Shown here in pieces: positions 34,482-43,746 of a DNA stretch of 64,000 bases. The stretch spans positions 124,001 to 188,000 of the forward strand of contig NZ_JACSQM010000006.1 in the NCBI RefSeq assembly GCF_014836645.1. The letters are read 5' to 3'. This DNA comes from Fictibacillus norfolkensis. GTDB taxonomy: Bacteria > Bacillota > Bacilli > Bacillales > Fictibacillaceae. The translations under genes were made by a program, and so were the position numbers. Under the pieces are notes generated by a model, which had not been told where the DNA came from, did not search any database, and saw only the letters and a program-made list of their open reading frames with translations. Within the stretch, counting starts at the first letter, position 1. Every line of letters starts with the position of its first letter.

Positions 34482-34937
34482 ATGACAATTGTTGAACAGA
34501 TCATTACGAGTTTTATAGCATCAGCAGCGTTTGTTATCATTTTTAACGGTCCAAAGCGCTCCCTGTTTCACTGTGGCTTAGTGGGAATGATAGGTTGGAT
34601 ATTCTATTTTTTATTAGAAACAAATGGTGTAGATATGGTGTTAGCAACGGTTATCGCATCGTTTACGATCGCTATCGCTTCACAATACTTTGCCAAAAAG
34701 TATAAGACACCCGTTATCATATATAGCGTAGCTGGCATCATTCCTTTAGTACCAGGCGGTATTGCATACAATGCGATGAGAAGCTTCGTGGAGAATGATT
34801 ACAACGTTGCGATTAATTTAGCAGCAAAAGCCTTTATGATTTCAGGATCCATTGCTATTGGTCTCGTTTTCTCTGAAGTGGTCAACCAGATTATTCGGAA
34901 ATCAAAGCTTAAGACGATTGTAAACAAGACGCATTAA
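34482..34937 (+). CDS. ThrE-type exporter, small subunit (YjjB-like)
   Basis: 151 residues, four to five membrane helices, with SVAGIIPLVPGGIAYNAMRSF near 82-102, the mirror of the VPG motif in the large subunit. It pairs with the preceding gene to form one exporter. GAAGGAG precedes its ATG. Confidence 0.88.
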   Translation: MTIVEQIITSFIASAAFVIIFNGPKRSLFHCGLVGMIGWIFYFLLETNGVDMVLATVIASFTIAIASQYFAKKYKTPVIIYSVAGIIPLVPGGIAYNAMRSFVENDYNVAINLAAKAFMISGSIAIGLVFSEVVNQIIRKSKLKTIVNKTH

Positions 34938-34953
34938 CAAAATAATAGGTATG

Positions 34954-34988
34954 TAAAGCCATCTGATGATCAGGTGGTTTTTTTGCAC
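34954..34988 (+). terminator. Terminator after the ThrE-type pair
   Basis: AAGCCATCTGA pairs with TCAGGTGGTTT around TGA, followed by seven Ts. Confidence 0.85.
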
Positions 34989-35167
34989 ATCTATTAATGC
35001 TTATATTTTACTATTAATTATCTGAATTTTGGTATTCAACTAGGAACTTGTACACGACAAAAGATACAAATGTCCATACTGGAAAGAATTTTATCTTGTT
35101 TTCTTACCATGACTAACTTCATAATAAGGAAACAACGTAAACAGATATTGGCTTTTTGAGTCACAAT

Positions 35168-35196
35168 TTGTAATCATATATGATTTATCTTATAAT
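35168..35196 (+). promoter_or_regulatory. Sigma-A promoter of the AGCS symporter gene
   Basis: TTGTAA at 35168-35173, a 17-base spacer, and a perfect TATAAT at 35191-35196, 46 bases before the start codon. Confidence 0.65.
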
Positions 35197-35241
35197 TACA
35201 AATAGAGAAAATTTTCAGTCAAATACAAGGGGGTAAAGTTA

Positions 35242-36720
35242 TTGAACAGCTTTGAAACGTTTGTAGGAGATGCAGTGGCGATTCTATGGAGTCAGCCGAT
35301 GATTTACTTTTGTTTAGGCGTAGGGCTATTATTTTCAATTTTAACGAGATTTTTGCAAGTTCGTCACTTTAAAGAAATGATTAAACTCATGTTAGAAGGA
35401 AAAAGTTCTAAAGCGGGGGTTTCCTCTTTCCAAGCATTAGCGATTGCGTTATCAGGCCGAGTAGGAACGGGTAACATCGCAGGAACAGCAACAGCGATAG
35501 GCTTTGGTGGACCTGGTGCGGTTTTCTGGATGTGGATGATCGCGTTTATCGGTGCTTCGAGTGCTTTTGTTGAATCAGCACTTGCTCAAGTTTATAAAGT
35601 GAAACAGGACGGGGAATATCGAGGTGGTCCTGCATATTATATTGAAAAGGGCATCGGGTGGAAATGGTACGGGATTATTTTCGCAGTATCAGCTTTAGCT
35701 GCTATGGCGCTATTGATGCCAGGTATCCAGTCTAATTCAATTGCTGCTGGACTTGATAATGCTTTTAACATCAATCCGTCCGTAACTGGTATTTTCTTAA
35801 TTATTATTTTAGCCGCTATCATTTTTGGTGGTGTTAAAAGGATTGCCAATGTAGCACAATATGTGGTTCCGTTTATGGCAATTGGCTATGTGCTTGTTTC
35901 ATTAATCATCGTTGCTTTTCATATTCCTCAAATTCCTGAGGTGCTTTCTTTAATTTTCAGAAGTGCGTTCTCTTTTGATTCTGCATTTGGTGGAATTGTA
36001 GGTTCAGCGATCATGTGGGGCGTTAAGCGTGGAATCTATTCGAACGAAGCGGGTCAAGGAACTGGGGCTCATCCAGCTGCGGCGGCTGAAGTATCGCATC
36101 CTGCTAAACAAGGACTTGTACAAGCGTTCTCTGTATATATTGACACATGGCTTGTATGTACAGCTACAGCGTTCATGATTCTCTTTACAGGCATGTACAA
36201 CGTTCAAAATGAAGCGGACAAGTCGTTTATTGTCGAGAACATTCCTAACGTAGAAGCGGGTACTGCTTTTACTCAAGAGGCCATTGAATCTGTTCTTCCT
36301 GGTTTCGGTTCTGGATTCGTTGCTGTATCATTATTTTTCTTTGCATTCACAACGATCATGGCGTATTACTATATTGCAGAAACGAATATCGCATACCTCA
36401 TGAGAGGCCGGAATAACAAAATTCCTATGTTCTTGCTTAAGATTGTATTGTTAGGAACGACGTATTACGGAGCTGTGAAAACAGCAGACTTAGCTTGGGC
36501 CCTAGGAGATCTTGGCCTAGGAATCATGGTTTGGCTGAACTTGATCGCTATCCTGATCTTAGCTAAGCCGGCACTTCGCGTATTAAAAGATTACGAGGAG
36601 CAAAAGAAAGCGGGGTTAGATCCTGTTTTTGATTCAACCAAACTAGGCATAAAGAACGCTGAGTATTGGGAAGGTGGCTATAAAGAGTCACAAGGTAATA
36701 ATGAAGAGAAAGTATCATAG
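35242..36720 (+). CDS. Alanine/glycine:cation symporter (AGCS family)
   Basis: 492 residues with about 11 membrane helices. Family signatures GRVGTGNIAGTATAIGFGGPG near 73 and the later GVKRGIYSNEAGQGTGAHPAAA near 255 (the GxxRGxxSNEAGxGSAP motif region) are clear. It takes up alanine or glycine with sodium. The start is TTG 35242, set by AAGGGGGTAAAG. Single gene with its own promoter and terminator. Confidence 0.95.
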   Translation: MNSFETFVGDAVAILWSQPMIYFCLGVGLLFSILTRFLQVRHFKEMIKLMLEGKSSKAGVSSFQALAIALSGRVGTGNIAGTATAIGFGGPGAVFWMWMIAFIGASSAFVESALAQVYKVKQDGEYRGGPAYYIEKGIGWKWYGIIFAVSALAAMALLMPGIQSNSIAAGLDNAFNINPSVTGIFLIIILAAIIFGGVKRIANVAQYVVPFMAIGYVLVSLIIVAFHIPQIPEVLSLIFRSAFSFDSAFGGIVGSAIMWGVKRGIYSNEAGQGTGAHPAAAAEVSHPAKQGLVQAFSVYIDTWLVCTATAFMILFTGMYNVQNEADKSFIVENIPNVEAGTAFTQEAIESVLPGFGSGFVAVSLFFFAFTTIMAYYYIAETNIAYLMRGRNNKIPMFLLKIVLLGTTYYGAVKTADLAWALGDLGLGIMVWLNLIAILILAKPALRVLKDYEEQKKAGLDPVFDSTKLGIKNAEYWEGGYKESQGNNEEKVS

Positions 36721-36730
36721 TTAACGATTA

Positions 36731-36764
36731 TGAACAGGCTGTTTGTAGCAGCCTGTTTTTTTAT
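36731..36764 (+). terminator. Terminator of the AGCS gene
   Basis: AACAGGCTG pairs with CAGCCTGTT across TTTGTAG, followed by a T run. Confidence 0.9.
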
Positions 36765-36820
36765 TGTGGTTTAAATAAGAAGCATTACAGGAATTCTTAT
36801 TAAAAAGATGTTTTTCGTAT

Positions 36821-36955
36821 CCTTTGTTGCTTTTGGAAGTAGTTGATTTCCGCTCCAGGTTGCTCGCTTTCCATGGGGCGAACGGTGAGCCTCCTGCCGC
36901 TCTGCGCCATTAGGAGTCTCGCCACCTTGCGCTTCAATCAACTTGTCATAGGAAG
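36821..36955 (+). repeat. Bacillaceae-type intergenic repeat, longer copy
   Basis: The block starting TTTGTTGCTTTTGGAAGTAG and continuing GATTTCCGCTCCAGG..TGCTCGCTTTCCATGGGGCG belongs to a GC-rich intergenic repeat I know from many Bacillaceae genomes. It is much richer in GC than the bases around it and does not code. A second, decayed copy starts at 37021. Confidence 0.65.
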
Positions 36956-37020
36956 AGAAAAAAAGAAAACATCTTAAAGCAGCAATCTTTTAGAAAACTG
37001 CGTAACAAGTGTTTTCTTAT

Positions 37021-37105
37021 TATTTGTTGCTTTTGGAAGTAAGTGATTTCCGTAACAAGATACTAGCTTTCCAAGGGGAGGCAGTGAGAGCTTCTACCCT
37101 AATTA
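37021..37105 (+). repeat. Bacillaceae-type intergenic repeat, decayed copy
   Basis: It shares TTTGTTGCTTTTGGAAGTA, GTGATTTCCG and GCTTTCCA(A/T)GGGG with the copy at 36821 in the same order and orientation, but diverges in between and breaks off earlier. The two copies fill most of the 450-base gap between the AGCS and CDF genes. Confidence 0.6.
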
Positions 37106-37218
37106 AATATTATAGGAGGCACGCAATATACATTTGGATTAACCTAGTCAATAAGGATAAATGACATTCCTAACTATTTTAATTAAAAAAAAAACAAAAC
37201 AAGAGTGGAGGCAGACCT

Positions 37219-38217
37219 TTGATTGAACTACTTAAAAAAGGAAATAAATCGTCCGGCATTGCCGCAATAGGAAACACAGTACTTGCTATTGCTAAAGGAA
37301 TTGCTGCTGCAGTCAGCGGAAGTGGTGCCATGTTTGCAACAACTCTGCATTCGGCTGCAGATGCACTAAATCAGGCGTTTGTATTTTTCGGAAGTGCTCT
37401 TTCTGAAAAGGAACCGACTAAACGATTTCCGGCAGGTTTTGGCCGCGTGGTGAATCTGTTCGTTTTAGTGGCTGTAATCGTAGTTTCTATCATGGCTTAC
37501 GAAACGATATTAAAAGGATGGAAGCTTATACAAGATCCACATTCTTCAACGAATCTGTTATTGAATATATCAATCATGATACTAGCGATCTTAGTTGATG
37601 GCTTTATTCTTATAAAGGCGATGAAGGAGATTGTTCACGAGACGAGAAGTGATGCAAAAGGTTTCGGGATCGTAAAGGAATCTTTTAAGAATGTTGCTTT
37701 AGCTGCGCCCCCAACCCGCTTAGTTTTTTATGAAGACTTAATCGCGACTTCTGGGGCTTTATTAGCACTTATATCTATCGTATTAGCAGACCTAACCGGA
37801 GCATATATATTAGATGGTATCGGAACATTATTGATCGGATTCCTTCTCGTTGTTGTAGCATTTAAGTTAGGAATCGAAAACACTCGAGGACTGATTGGAG
37901 TTGCAGCCCCAAAAGTAGTTGAAGACCGTATTGCGAATGTGATTCTTTCAGATCAAGATGTCGTGGATATTAAAGAACTACGAATTTTGCAAGAAGGCCG
38001 AAGATATCATGTAGAAAGCTATATTGAACTTAAAGAAGGATTTACTCTGGCAGACGCAGATGATATAAAGTATCGGGTGAGAGATAAGCTTTTAGAAGAT
38101 ACAGACATTGGTGATGTTACGATGGGAATATTAGAAACTGACCATGTAAAAACGTGGCCAAAGAAAGCAGAAATTGAAGTGAACGGAAAAGAAGATAAGA
38201 CAGAAAAGACCCGCTGA
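37219..38217 (+). CDS. Cation diffusion facilitator (CDF) transporter
   Basis: 332 residues with six membrane helices in the first 220 and a cytoplasmic ferredoxin-like domain at the end. Helix 2 has TTLHSAADALNQ, the H-x3-D metal site of the family, and helix 5 carries a second set. CDF proteins export zinc, iron or manganese against protons. This sequence is the YdfM/YdbO-like group with a shortened tail. The start is TTG 37219 after GTGGAGG. Confidence 0.88.
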   Translation: MIELLKKGNKSSGIAAIGNTVLAIAKGIAAAVSGSGAMFATTLHSAADALNQAFVFFGSALSEKEPTKRFPAGFGRVVNLFVLVAVIVVSIMAYETILKGWKLIQDPHSSTNLLLNISIMILAILVDGFILIKAMKEIVHETRSDAKGFGIVKESFKNVALAAPPTRLVFYEDLIATSGALLALISIVLADLTGAYILDGIGTLLIGFLLVVVAFKLGIENTRGLIGVAAPKVVEDRIANVILSDQDVVDIKELRILQEGRRYHVESYIELKEGFTLADADDIKYRVRDKLLEDTDIGDVTMGILETDHVKTWPKKAEIEVNGKEDKTEKTR

Positions 38218-38240
38218 ACACTTAGGCGGGTTTTCTTTTT
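38204..38240 (+). terminator. Terminator of the CDF gene
   Basis: GACCCGC and GCGGGTT form the stem around TGAACACTTAG, then a T-rich tail; the stop codon TGA lies in the loop. Confidence 0.8.
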
Positions 38241-38351
38241 ACTAAAAAATAGGATAAGAAGTCGAAATAGTTAAATATTTTTTAGAAAAAGGATAGAATA
38301 TTAATAGATGGTTAAGTATGTTAAACATCGGTAACGTTCGGGGGATAAATT

Positions 38352-40109
38352 ATGTGGAAAGTATTTTCGTATTTAAAAGCGTACCGTGTCGCAATAGGTG
38401 TTGCTCTTTTTTTAACGTTAACTGAACTTGGGGTTGAACTTCTGCAGCCGTTGATCATGGCTAAGATTATTGATGATGGCATCTTGAAGAGCGACTTGAG
38501 TGTTATAAAGTACTGGGGAGCTGTCATGTTTGGACTAGCTCTAGTCGCATTTGCAGCAGGTATTGCAAATTCATTCTTCTCCGCACATGTTAGTCAGAAC
38601 TATGGTTTTGATATTAGACGGCGTGTATTTGAGAAGGTACAGTCCTTTTCTTTTGTAAATTTCAATAAGTTTCCTGCTTCTTCATTAATAACACGAATGA
38701 CGAATGATGTAACGCAACTTCAGAATACGGTATTTATGAGTTTGAGGATCATGCTTCGAGCACCACTATTACTAGCCGGTGGTGTGATCATGTCTTTAAT
38801 CGTAAACTCGAAACTGGCTTTAGTGCTAGTCGTTATATTACCGTTTTTGTTATTTTTCTTAAAATGGGTTCTCCAGACGGCTGGAAGTATGTTTAGAGAT
38901 GTGCAAGATAAGCTGGATGGTGTGAATCGTGTCATGCGTGAAAATCTGATGGGAATGCGACTGATTAAAGCATTCTTACGGAGAGATTTTGAGAAAAATC
39001 GCTTTGAACAAGCGAGTGGAGAGTTGAAGGAAAAAACAGTCTCCTCTCTTCGTTTGATCGAAGTATCGATTCCTGTCTTATTGTTTGTCATGAATATTGG
39101 AATTCTGTTTATTCTTTGGTTCGGCAGCAGACAGGTGAGTATGGGGTCAATTGAAGTAGGAGAGGTGGTAGCGATCGTAAACTACTCATTCCGTATTTCC
39201 TCTGTACTGACGATAATATCGTTTATTATTATGGCTTTCTCGCGTGCAAAAGCATCTGCACAGCGAATTGGAGAAGTGCTAGATACAGAAATAGACCTCG
39301 TTGAATCACAAGATACAGACCGCTCTCTGAAGATAGTTAATGGAGCAGTCGAATTTAATAAAGTTTCTTTTCACTATCCAGGAAGTGATGTTCCGGTTCT
39401 AAAAGATCTTTCTTTTTCTGTAAAACCAGGAGAGACGTTAGCGATACTTGGTTCAACTGGTTCAGGTAAGACCTCACTCTTTCAACTCGTACCGAGGTTA
39501 TATGATGTAACAGGAGGCGAAGTACTAGTTGATGGAAAAAATGTAATGAATTATCCGATTGAAACATTGCGAAAAGGAATTGGAGTGGTTCCTCAAGAAG
39601 CTGTTCTTTTTACCGGATCAATTTCAGAGAATATTGGATGGGGTAAAGAGGGAGCTGCTTCTGATGAGATCATATCTGCAGCCATCGATGCACAAATTCA
39701 CGAGACTGTGGAAAAATTACCGAACCAATACGATACGCGAGTCGGCCAGCGAGGTGTAAACCTTTCTGGCGGACAGAAACAGCGCTTGTCTATTGCTAGA
39801 GCGCTCGTTCGTAAACCAAAAATACTCATGCTCGATGATAGTACGAGTGCTTTGGACTTGAAAACAGAAGGAAAGCTGTTAAAAGCGTTAAGAACGTATT
39901 CTTGTACAACGTTCATTATTACACAAAAAATTAGTACTGCGATGGAAGCTGATCATATTTTGCTTTTAGACGATGGAGCTGTTGAGGCATGGGGTACACA
40001 TGAAGAACTGTTGAACACCTCACCTTTATATGTAAAAATCGTTCAATCACAGTTTGGGGAGGAGGACTTCCAGCATGTCAAAGGATTCAAACAGACCTCA
40101 TCCACATAA
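38352..40109 (+). CDS. yfiB: ABC exporter half, YfiB-like, with degenerate ATPase site
   Basis: 585 residues: six membrane helices (about 1-300) and one nucleotide-binding domain. Walker A is LGSTGSGKTSL and the signature LSGGQKQRLSIA is intact. Walker B reads ILMLDDSTSALD, with Asp in place of the catalytic Glu, and the H-loop is FIITQKIST, with Gln in place of His. Such changes mark the non-catalytic half of heterodimeric exporters (BmrC/TM287 type). Partner is the next gene, whose start overlaps this one by 35 bases. Likely a multidrug exporter. Confidence 0.9.
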   Translation: MWKVFSYLKAYRVAIGVALFLTLTELGVELLQPLIMAKIIDDGILKSDLSVIKYWGAVMFGLALVAFAAGIANSFFSAHVSQNYGFDIRRRVFEKVQSFSFVNFNKFPASSLITRMTNDVTQLQNTVFMSLRIMLRAPLLLAGGVIMSLIVNSKLALVLVVILPFLLFFLKWVLQTAGSMFRDVQDKLDGVNRVMRENLMGMRLIKAFLRRDFEKNRFEQASGELKEKTVSSLRLIEVSIPVLLFVMNIGILFILWFGSRQVSMGSIEVGEVVAIVNYSFRISSVLTIISFIIMAFSRAKASAQRIGEVLDTEIDLVESQDTDRSLKIVNGAVEFNKVSFHYPGSDVPVLKDLSFSVKPGETLAILGSTGSGKTSLFQLVPRLYDVTGGEVLVDGKNVMNYPIETLRKGIGVVPQEAVLFTGSISENIGWGKEGAASDEIISAAIDAQIHETVEKLPNQYDTRVGQRGVNLSGGQKQRLSIARALVRKPKILMLDDSTSALDLKTEGKLLKALRTYSCTTFIITQKISTAMEADHILLLDDGAVEAWGTHEELLNTSPLYVKIVQSQFGEEDFQHVKGFKQTSST

Positions 40110-41874
40110 CCATTTATTTGGAAAAAAAGTAAAACCGAAAAATTGGGCAAGTACCATTAAACGAATCGGAAGTTACTTTTCTGATCAAAAATTCCTGCTT
40201 AGTCTAGTCTTGCTCATGGTCATCATAAGCTCGGCATTAAGCTTACTTGGGCCTTTTCTGATCGGTATGGCTATAGACTCATATATTGTAAAAGAAAATA
40301 TAGAAGGACTAAACAAACTTTTATTAGGTCTTATCATTGTTTTTGTAGGTCAATCCCTTTCTACTTGGCTGCAAAACTATTGGATGATCGGAATCGCACA
40401 AGATACCGTGTTAAAAATGAGAAACGATCTGTTTAACCAGTTTCACCGATTATCGATTTCCTTTTTTGATAAACGGCAACATGGTGAACTGATGAGCCGG
40501 GTGACGAATGATATAGAAAACGTCAGTTCCACGTTAAACAGTTCGTTTATTCAAGTGTTTTCAAGCATACTCACCCTGGTTGGAACAGTCGGTGTCATGA
40601 TCTATTTAAGTCCGATATTGACGCTGATCTCTTTATCTATCGTGCCACTCATGTTCTTTGGGTTAAAGTGGATTACGAAAAGAACGGGCGCACGGTTTAA
40701 AGAACAGCAAAGAAATCTGGGCGAGATCAATGGCTATATTGAAGAGATCACTTCTGGCCAGCGCATCGTTAAATCATTTTCGCAGGAAAAAAGAGTAATG
40801 GAAGAATTCATGACTAAGAATGAACGGTTGAGAGAGTCTGGATATTGGGCGCAGACCTTCTCAGGCTTTATTCCGAAGTTGATGAACGTGCTTAACAATG
40901 GAAGCTTTGCGTTAATAGCTGGAATCGGCGGCGTACTTGCGTTGAATGGGAAAGTATCGATCGGCGTGATCGTTATATTCGTTGAGTATTCTAGACAATT
41001 TACAAGACCGCTCAATGATTTAGCCAACCAATTTAATACGTTATTGTCTGCCGTTGCTGGTGCGGAGAGAGTCTTTGAAATCCTGGATGAATCACAAGAG
41101 GAGATGGATGAAACAGATGCTGCTGAACTGTCTGCTGTAAAAGGTAAAGTAGTGTTCCAAGATGTTTCTTTCTCTTATGAAAAGGATGAAAAAACCGTGA
41201 GTGGATTGAATTTTTCGGTAAAAGAAGGAGAGACGGTAGCGTTAGTAGGACCGACTGGTGCAGGCAAGACAACTATCGTAAATCTGCTTTCTAGATTTTA
41301 CGAGAGCGATAGCGGTCAGATCTTAATCGATGGACATGATATTAAAAAAGTGAAAAGAAGCTCGCTCCGCAGTCATATGGGGTTTGTCCTTCAAGATTCT
41401 TTTTTGTTTGAAGGTACCATCCTTGAAAATATTCGGTACGGGCGTTTAAATGCGACAGATGAAGAAGTCGTAAACGCTGCTAAACTAGCGAATGCTCATT
41501 CTTTCGTTCAGAAACTGCCTAAAGGGTATAAAACGATACTGAACCAAGAAGGAAGCGGCATCAGCCAAGGACAGAAGCAGCTTCTATCTATCGCAAGAGC
41601 TATTTTAGCAGATCCGTCACTACTGATCTTAGATGAAGCGACTAGCTCTATTGATACGATTACCGAGATGAAGATACAAGAAGCTTTGCAGCGTCTTATG
41701 CAGGGAAGAACCAGCTTTGTGATCGCACATCGATTGAACACGATTCAACAGGCTGATCAAATCTTAGTCCTTCACGATGGTGGTATCCTTGAAAAAGGGA
41801 CACATGATGAATTACTCAAGAACAAGAAATTCTATCATTCTCTCTATCACAGCCAATTGAAGCAAGATGCATGA
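40075..41874 (+). CDS. yfiC: ABC exporter half, YfiC-like, catalytic partner
   Basis: 599 residues from ATG 40075, with GGAGGAGG before it; the frame is open to 40054. Six helices and an ATPase domain with Walker A VGPTGAGKTTIVNL, Walker B LLILDEATSSID and H-loop VIAHRLNT, all canonical. Its signature is ISQGQKQLLSIA instead of LSGGQ. Combined with the partner's changed Walker B and H-loop, one composite ATP site is degenerate while the other is complete. Confidence 0.92.
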   Translation: MSKDSNRPHPHNHLFGKKVKPKNWASTIKRIGSYFSDQKFLLSLVLLMVIISSALSLLGPFLIGMAIDSYIVKENIEGLNKLLLGLIIVFVGQSLSTWLQNYWMIGIAQDTVLKMRNDLFNQFHRLSISFFDKRQHGELMSRVTNDIENVSSTLNSSFIQVFSSILTLVGTVGVMIYLSPILTLISLSIVPLMFFGLKWITKRTGARFKEQQRNLGEINGYIEEITSGQRIVKSFSQEKRVMEEFMTKNERLRESGYWAQTFSGFIPKLMNVLNNGSFALIAGIGGVLALNGKVSIGVIVIFVEYSRQFTRPLNDLANQFNTLLSAVAGAERVFEILDESQEEMDETDAAELSAVKGKVVFQDVSFSYEKDEKTVSGLNFSVKEGETVALVGPTGAGKTTIVNLLSRFYESDSGQILIDGHDIKKVKRSSLRSHMGFVLQDSFLFEGTILENIRYGRLNATDEEVVNAAKLANAHSFVQKLPKGYKTILNQEGSGISQGQKQLLSIARAILADPSLLILDEATSSIDTITEMKIQEALQRLMQGRTSFVIAHRLNTIQQADQILVLHDGGILEKGTHDELLKNKKFYHSLYHSQLKQDA

Positions 41875-41913
41875 TAGGTGAATATGATTGGGAATAAGAC
41901 TTTAGTCATTATG

Positions 41914-41948
41914 AAAGGGTGATTCTTGAAGGAATTACCCTTTTTTTG
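41914..41948 (+). terminator. Terminator after the ABC exporter pair
   Basis: AAAGGGTGATTC pairs with GAATTACCCTTT around TTGAAG, then Ts. Confidence 0.88.
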
Positions 41949-41993
41949 TCGTATTGATAGAGCATAAGACACTAAAGGACTAAGGAGTAAAGT

Positions 41994-43265
41994 ATGATCG
42001 TTGAAAAGCTGCTTTTACATGTATTAATTGTTCTTGCGCCCGTATTGAGCTATAGCTTTTTGTTCGAACATCGAAAAATAGGGAGGTCTCCATATTTTTT
42101 AGGACTGTTATATGGAGCAGCCGCATCGCTCTGTATGTATTTTGCCTATTATGATTCCTCTCTGTACTGGGATCTAAGGTATGTTCCGGTCGTCCTGTCT
42201 ATTTTTTATGGTGGTCCGATATCAGGGGTAATAACGATTGCTGCTCTTATGCTAACCAGAACAGCTATGGGTGGTGAAACCCTGTTCTTAGCGTATATTA
42301 CAGCAGTTATTTCTTGTGCCGTACCTTTTCTCATCTATAATTACTTCTGGCAATCCAATCCGAAAAAAAGAGTTTACCTTTCAATTATCATAGGTTCTTG
42401 GCCCACGCTTGTTCAGTTGATAATCCTTTTTATCTACATTTATTTCAAAAAGGATGATTTTTTAGTATTTGATCAAAGACTTCTGTCATATATAGCTGTT
42501 TTTGGTACGATTCAAATTTTAGCCTTTGTATTCGCAGCTGTTCTTAATGAATCTGTCATTGAAAGAAACTTGATGAAAGATGAGATTCGACGTTCAGAGA
42601 AACAGCATACGCTCGGGGAACTCGCTGCATCCATCGCACATGAAGTTCGTAATCCGCTAACCGTTGTAAAAGGATTTCTTCAGTTGATGGAAGGTGAAGA
42701 CGAGCGGCATAAGCATTACTATCCACTCATCCTAAGTGAATTAGGCAGAGCGGAAAATATTATTAGTGATTATCTAAACTTTGCCAAACCTGAATTTAAA
42801 AAGATTGAAACATTTCCTCTTCCTTTATTAGTCATGGAATTAAGTATTCTTTTAAATCCTTATGCGTTAAAGGAAGGAATTTCGCTCACACACACTATTG
42901 AATCAGACGCTGTCATTACTACGGACCGCAATCAGTTAAAACAAGCACTTATAAATATTTTGAAAAATGCAGTAGAGGCAACGCCAACAGAAGGGCGTGT
43001 GACAATAAAACTAATGGAAGAGGATGACACTGTTAAGATTATTGTGAGGGATACGGGTAAAGGAATGACAAAAGAACAGCTCGCGCGTGTAGGTTCTCTT
43101 TTCTTTTCTACCAAAGAGCAAGGTACTGGTTTGGGGACGATGGTATCTACGCGAATCATTGAATCAATGGGAGGAAGAGTTGATTATACGAGCAAGTTAG
43201 GAAAAGGTACGAAAGTCAGTGTCACGCTGCCCCTCACGCATCTTCTTAGTAGAGAACCGGTTTAA
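41994..43265 (+). CDS. KinB-like membrane sensor histidine kinase
   Basis: 423 residues. The first 190 hold about six membrane helices of the 5TM-LYT kind. The kinase core starts with LGELAASIAHEVRNPLTVVKGF (H-box, His near 214), then NILKNAVEATP (N-box), RDTGKGM (G1) and GTGLGTMVSTRIIESMGG (G2). Similarity in plan and length to KinB of B. subtilis suggests it feeds the sporulation phosphorelay, but no response regulator is adjacent, and the ligand is unknown. AAGGAG precedes ATG. Confidence 0.88.
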   Translation: MIVEKLLLHVLIVLAPVLSYSFLFEHRKIGRSPYFLGLLYGAAASLCMYFAYYDSSLYWDLRYVPVVLSIFYGGPISGVITIAALMLTRTAMGGETLFLAYITAVISCAVPFLIYNYFWQSNPKKRVYLSIIIGSWPTLVQLIILFIYIYFKKDDFLVFDQRLLSYIAVFGTIQILAFVFAAVLNESVIERNLMKDEIRRSEKQHTLGELAASIAHEVRNPLTVVKGFLQLMEGEDERHKHYYPLILSELGRAENIISDYLNFAKPEFKKIETFPLPLLVMELSILLNPYALKEGISLTHTIESDAVITTDRNQLKQALINILKNAVEATPTEGRVTIKLMEEDDTVKIIVRDTGKGMTKEQLARVGSLFFSTKEQGTGLGTMVSTRIIESMGGRVDYTSKLGKGTKVSVTLPLTHLLSREPV

Positions 43266-43308
43266 AAACCGCAAAAAAGGGGAAAATGCTGAGAAGAGGT
43301 GAAGCAGC

Positions 43309-43467
43309 ATGGATGAACTCTTTAAGTTTTTTGGAGGCTTTTTGAATGTCAGCTTATTATTAGTTGTCATTATTGTCATATTAATTGTGCGCCAAGCTAA
43401 AAAGAAAAAGCCAAAAAATGAAGAAGAAGACTATCTTAATCATAAAGAAAAACATTCAAAAGAATGA
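43309..43467 (+). CDS. Small 52-aa single-span membrane protein
   Basis: ATG 43309 is preceded by AGAGGTGAAG. Residues 13-28 are a membrane helix (NVSLLLVVIIVILIVR) and the tail is very charged (AKKKKPKNEEEDYLNHKEKH). It lies 43 bases after the kinase gene and before a strong terminator, so it probably shares its message. Family not recognised; a role next to the kinase is possible. Confidence 0.65.
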   Translation: MDELFKFFGGFLNVSLLLVVIIVILIVRQAKKKKPKNEEEDYLNHKEKHSKE

Positions 43468-43471
43468 TGTT

Positions 43472-43503
43472 CAGAAAGCCTGTAGAATCTACAGGCTTTT
43501 TTG
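43472..43503 (+). terminator. Terminator after the kinase and small membrane gene
   Basis: AAAGCCTGTAG pairs with CTACAGGCTTT around a short AAT loop, then a T run. Confidence 0.9.
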
Positions 43504-43607
43504 GTCATTTATCTCATTTTATGTTTTATGTTTAAAGTTTATTTTATTTAACTGTTTAGGAAGGTTTTCTATTTTTTTCGTCGAAGTTACATACACACCA
43601 TATGTGA

Positions 43608-43650
43608 AGAAGCACACATCAATGAATCTTTTTTTGAGTGTGCTTTTTTA
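43608..43650 (+). terminator. Second terminator-like hairpin upstream of the crtN operon
   Basis: AAGCACAC at 43610-43617 pairs with GTGTGCTT at 43638-43645, followed by Ts. No gene lies between it and the preceding terminator, so it may insulate the crt promoter. Confidence 0.6.
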
Positions 43651-43662
43651 TATCTTTTAAAT

Positions 43663-43730
43663 TTGCCAATCGTAGAACACACATCGTATAATTTTTGTAT
43701 AATATTTTGTATATAGTTTGTAAAAGTAGA
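43663..43730 (+). promoter_or_regulatory. crtN operon promoter with GTA-headed direct repeats
   Basis: TTGCCA at 43663-43668 and TATAAT at 43687-43692 (18-base spacer) form a sigma-A promoter. Direct repeats begin with GTATAA at 43686, GTATAA at 43697, GTATAT at 43709 and GTAAAA at 43720, spaced 11, 12 and 11. They cover the -10 box and the start of transcription, where a bound protein would block initiation. Confidence 0.6.
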
Positions 43731-43746
43731 AGGTAGGTATGCATGT

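Noticed and set aside
43385..43660. 91-aa frame after the kinase gene
   Set aside because: It overlaps the better supported 52-aa gene in another frame and runs through a terminator.
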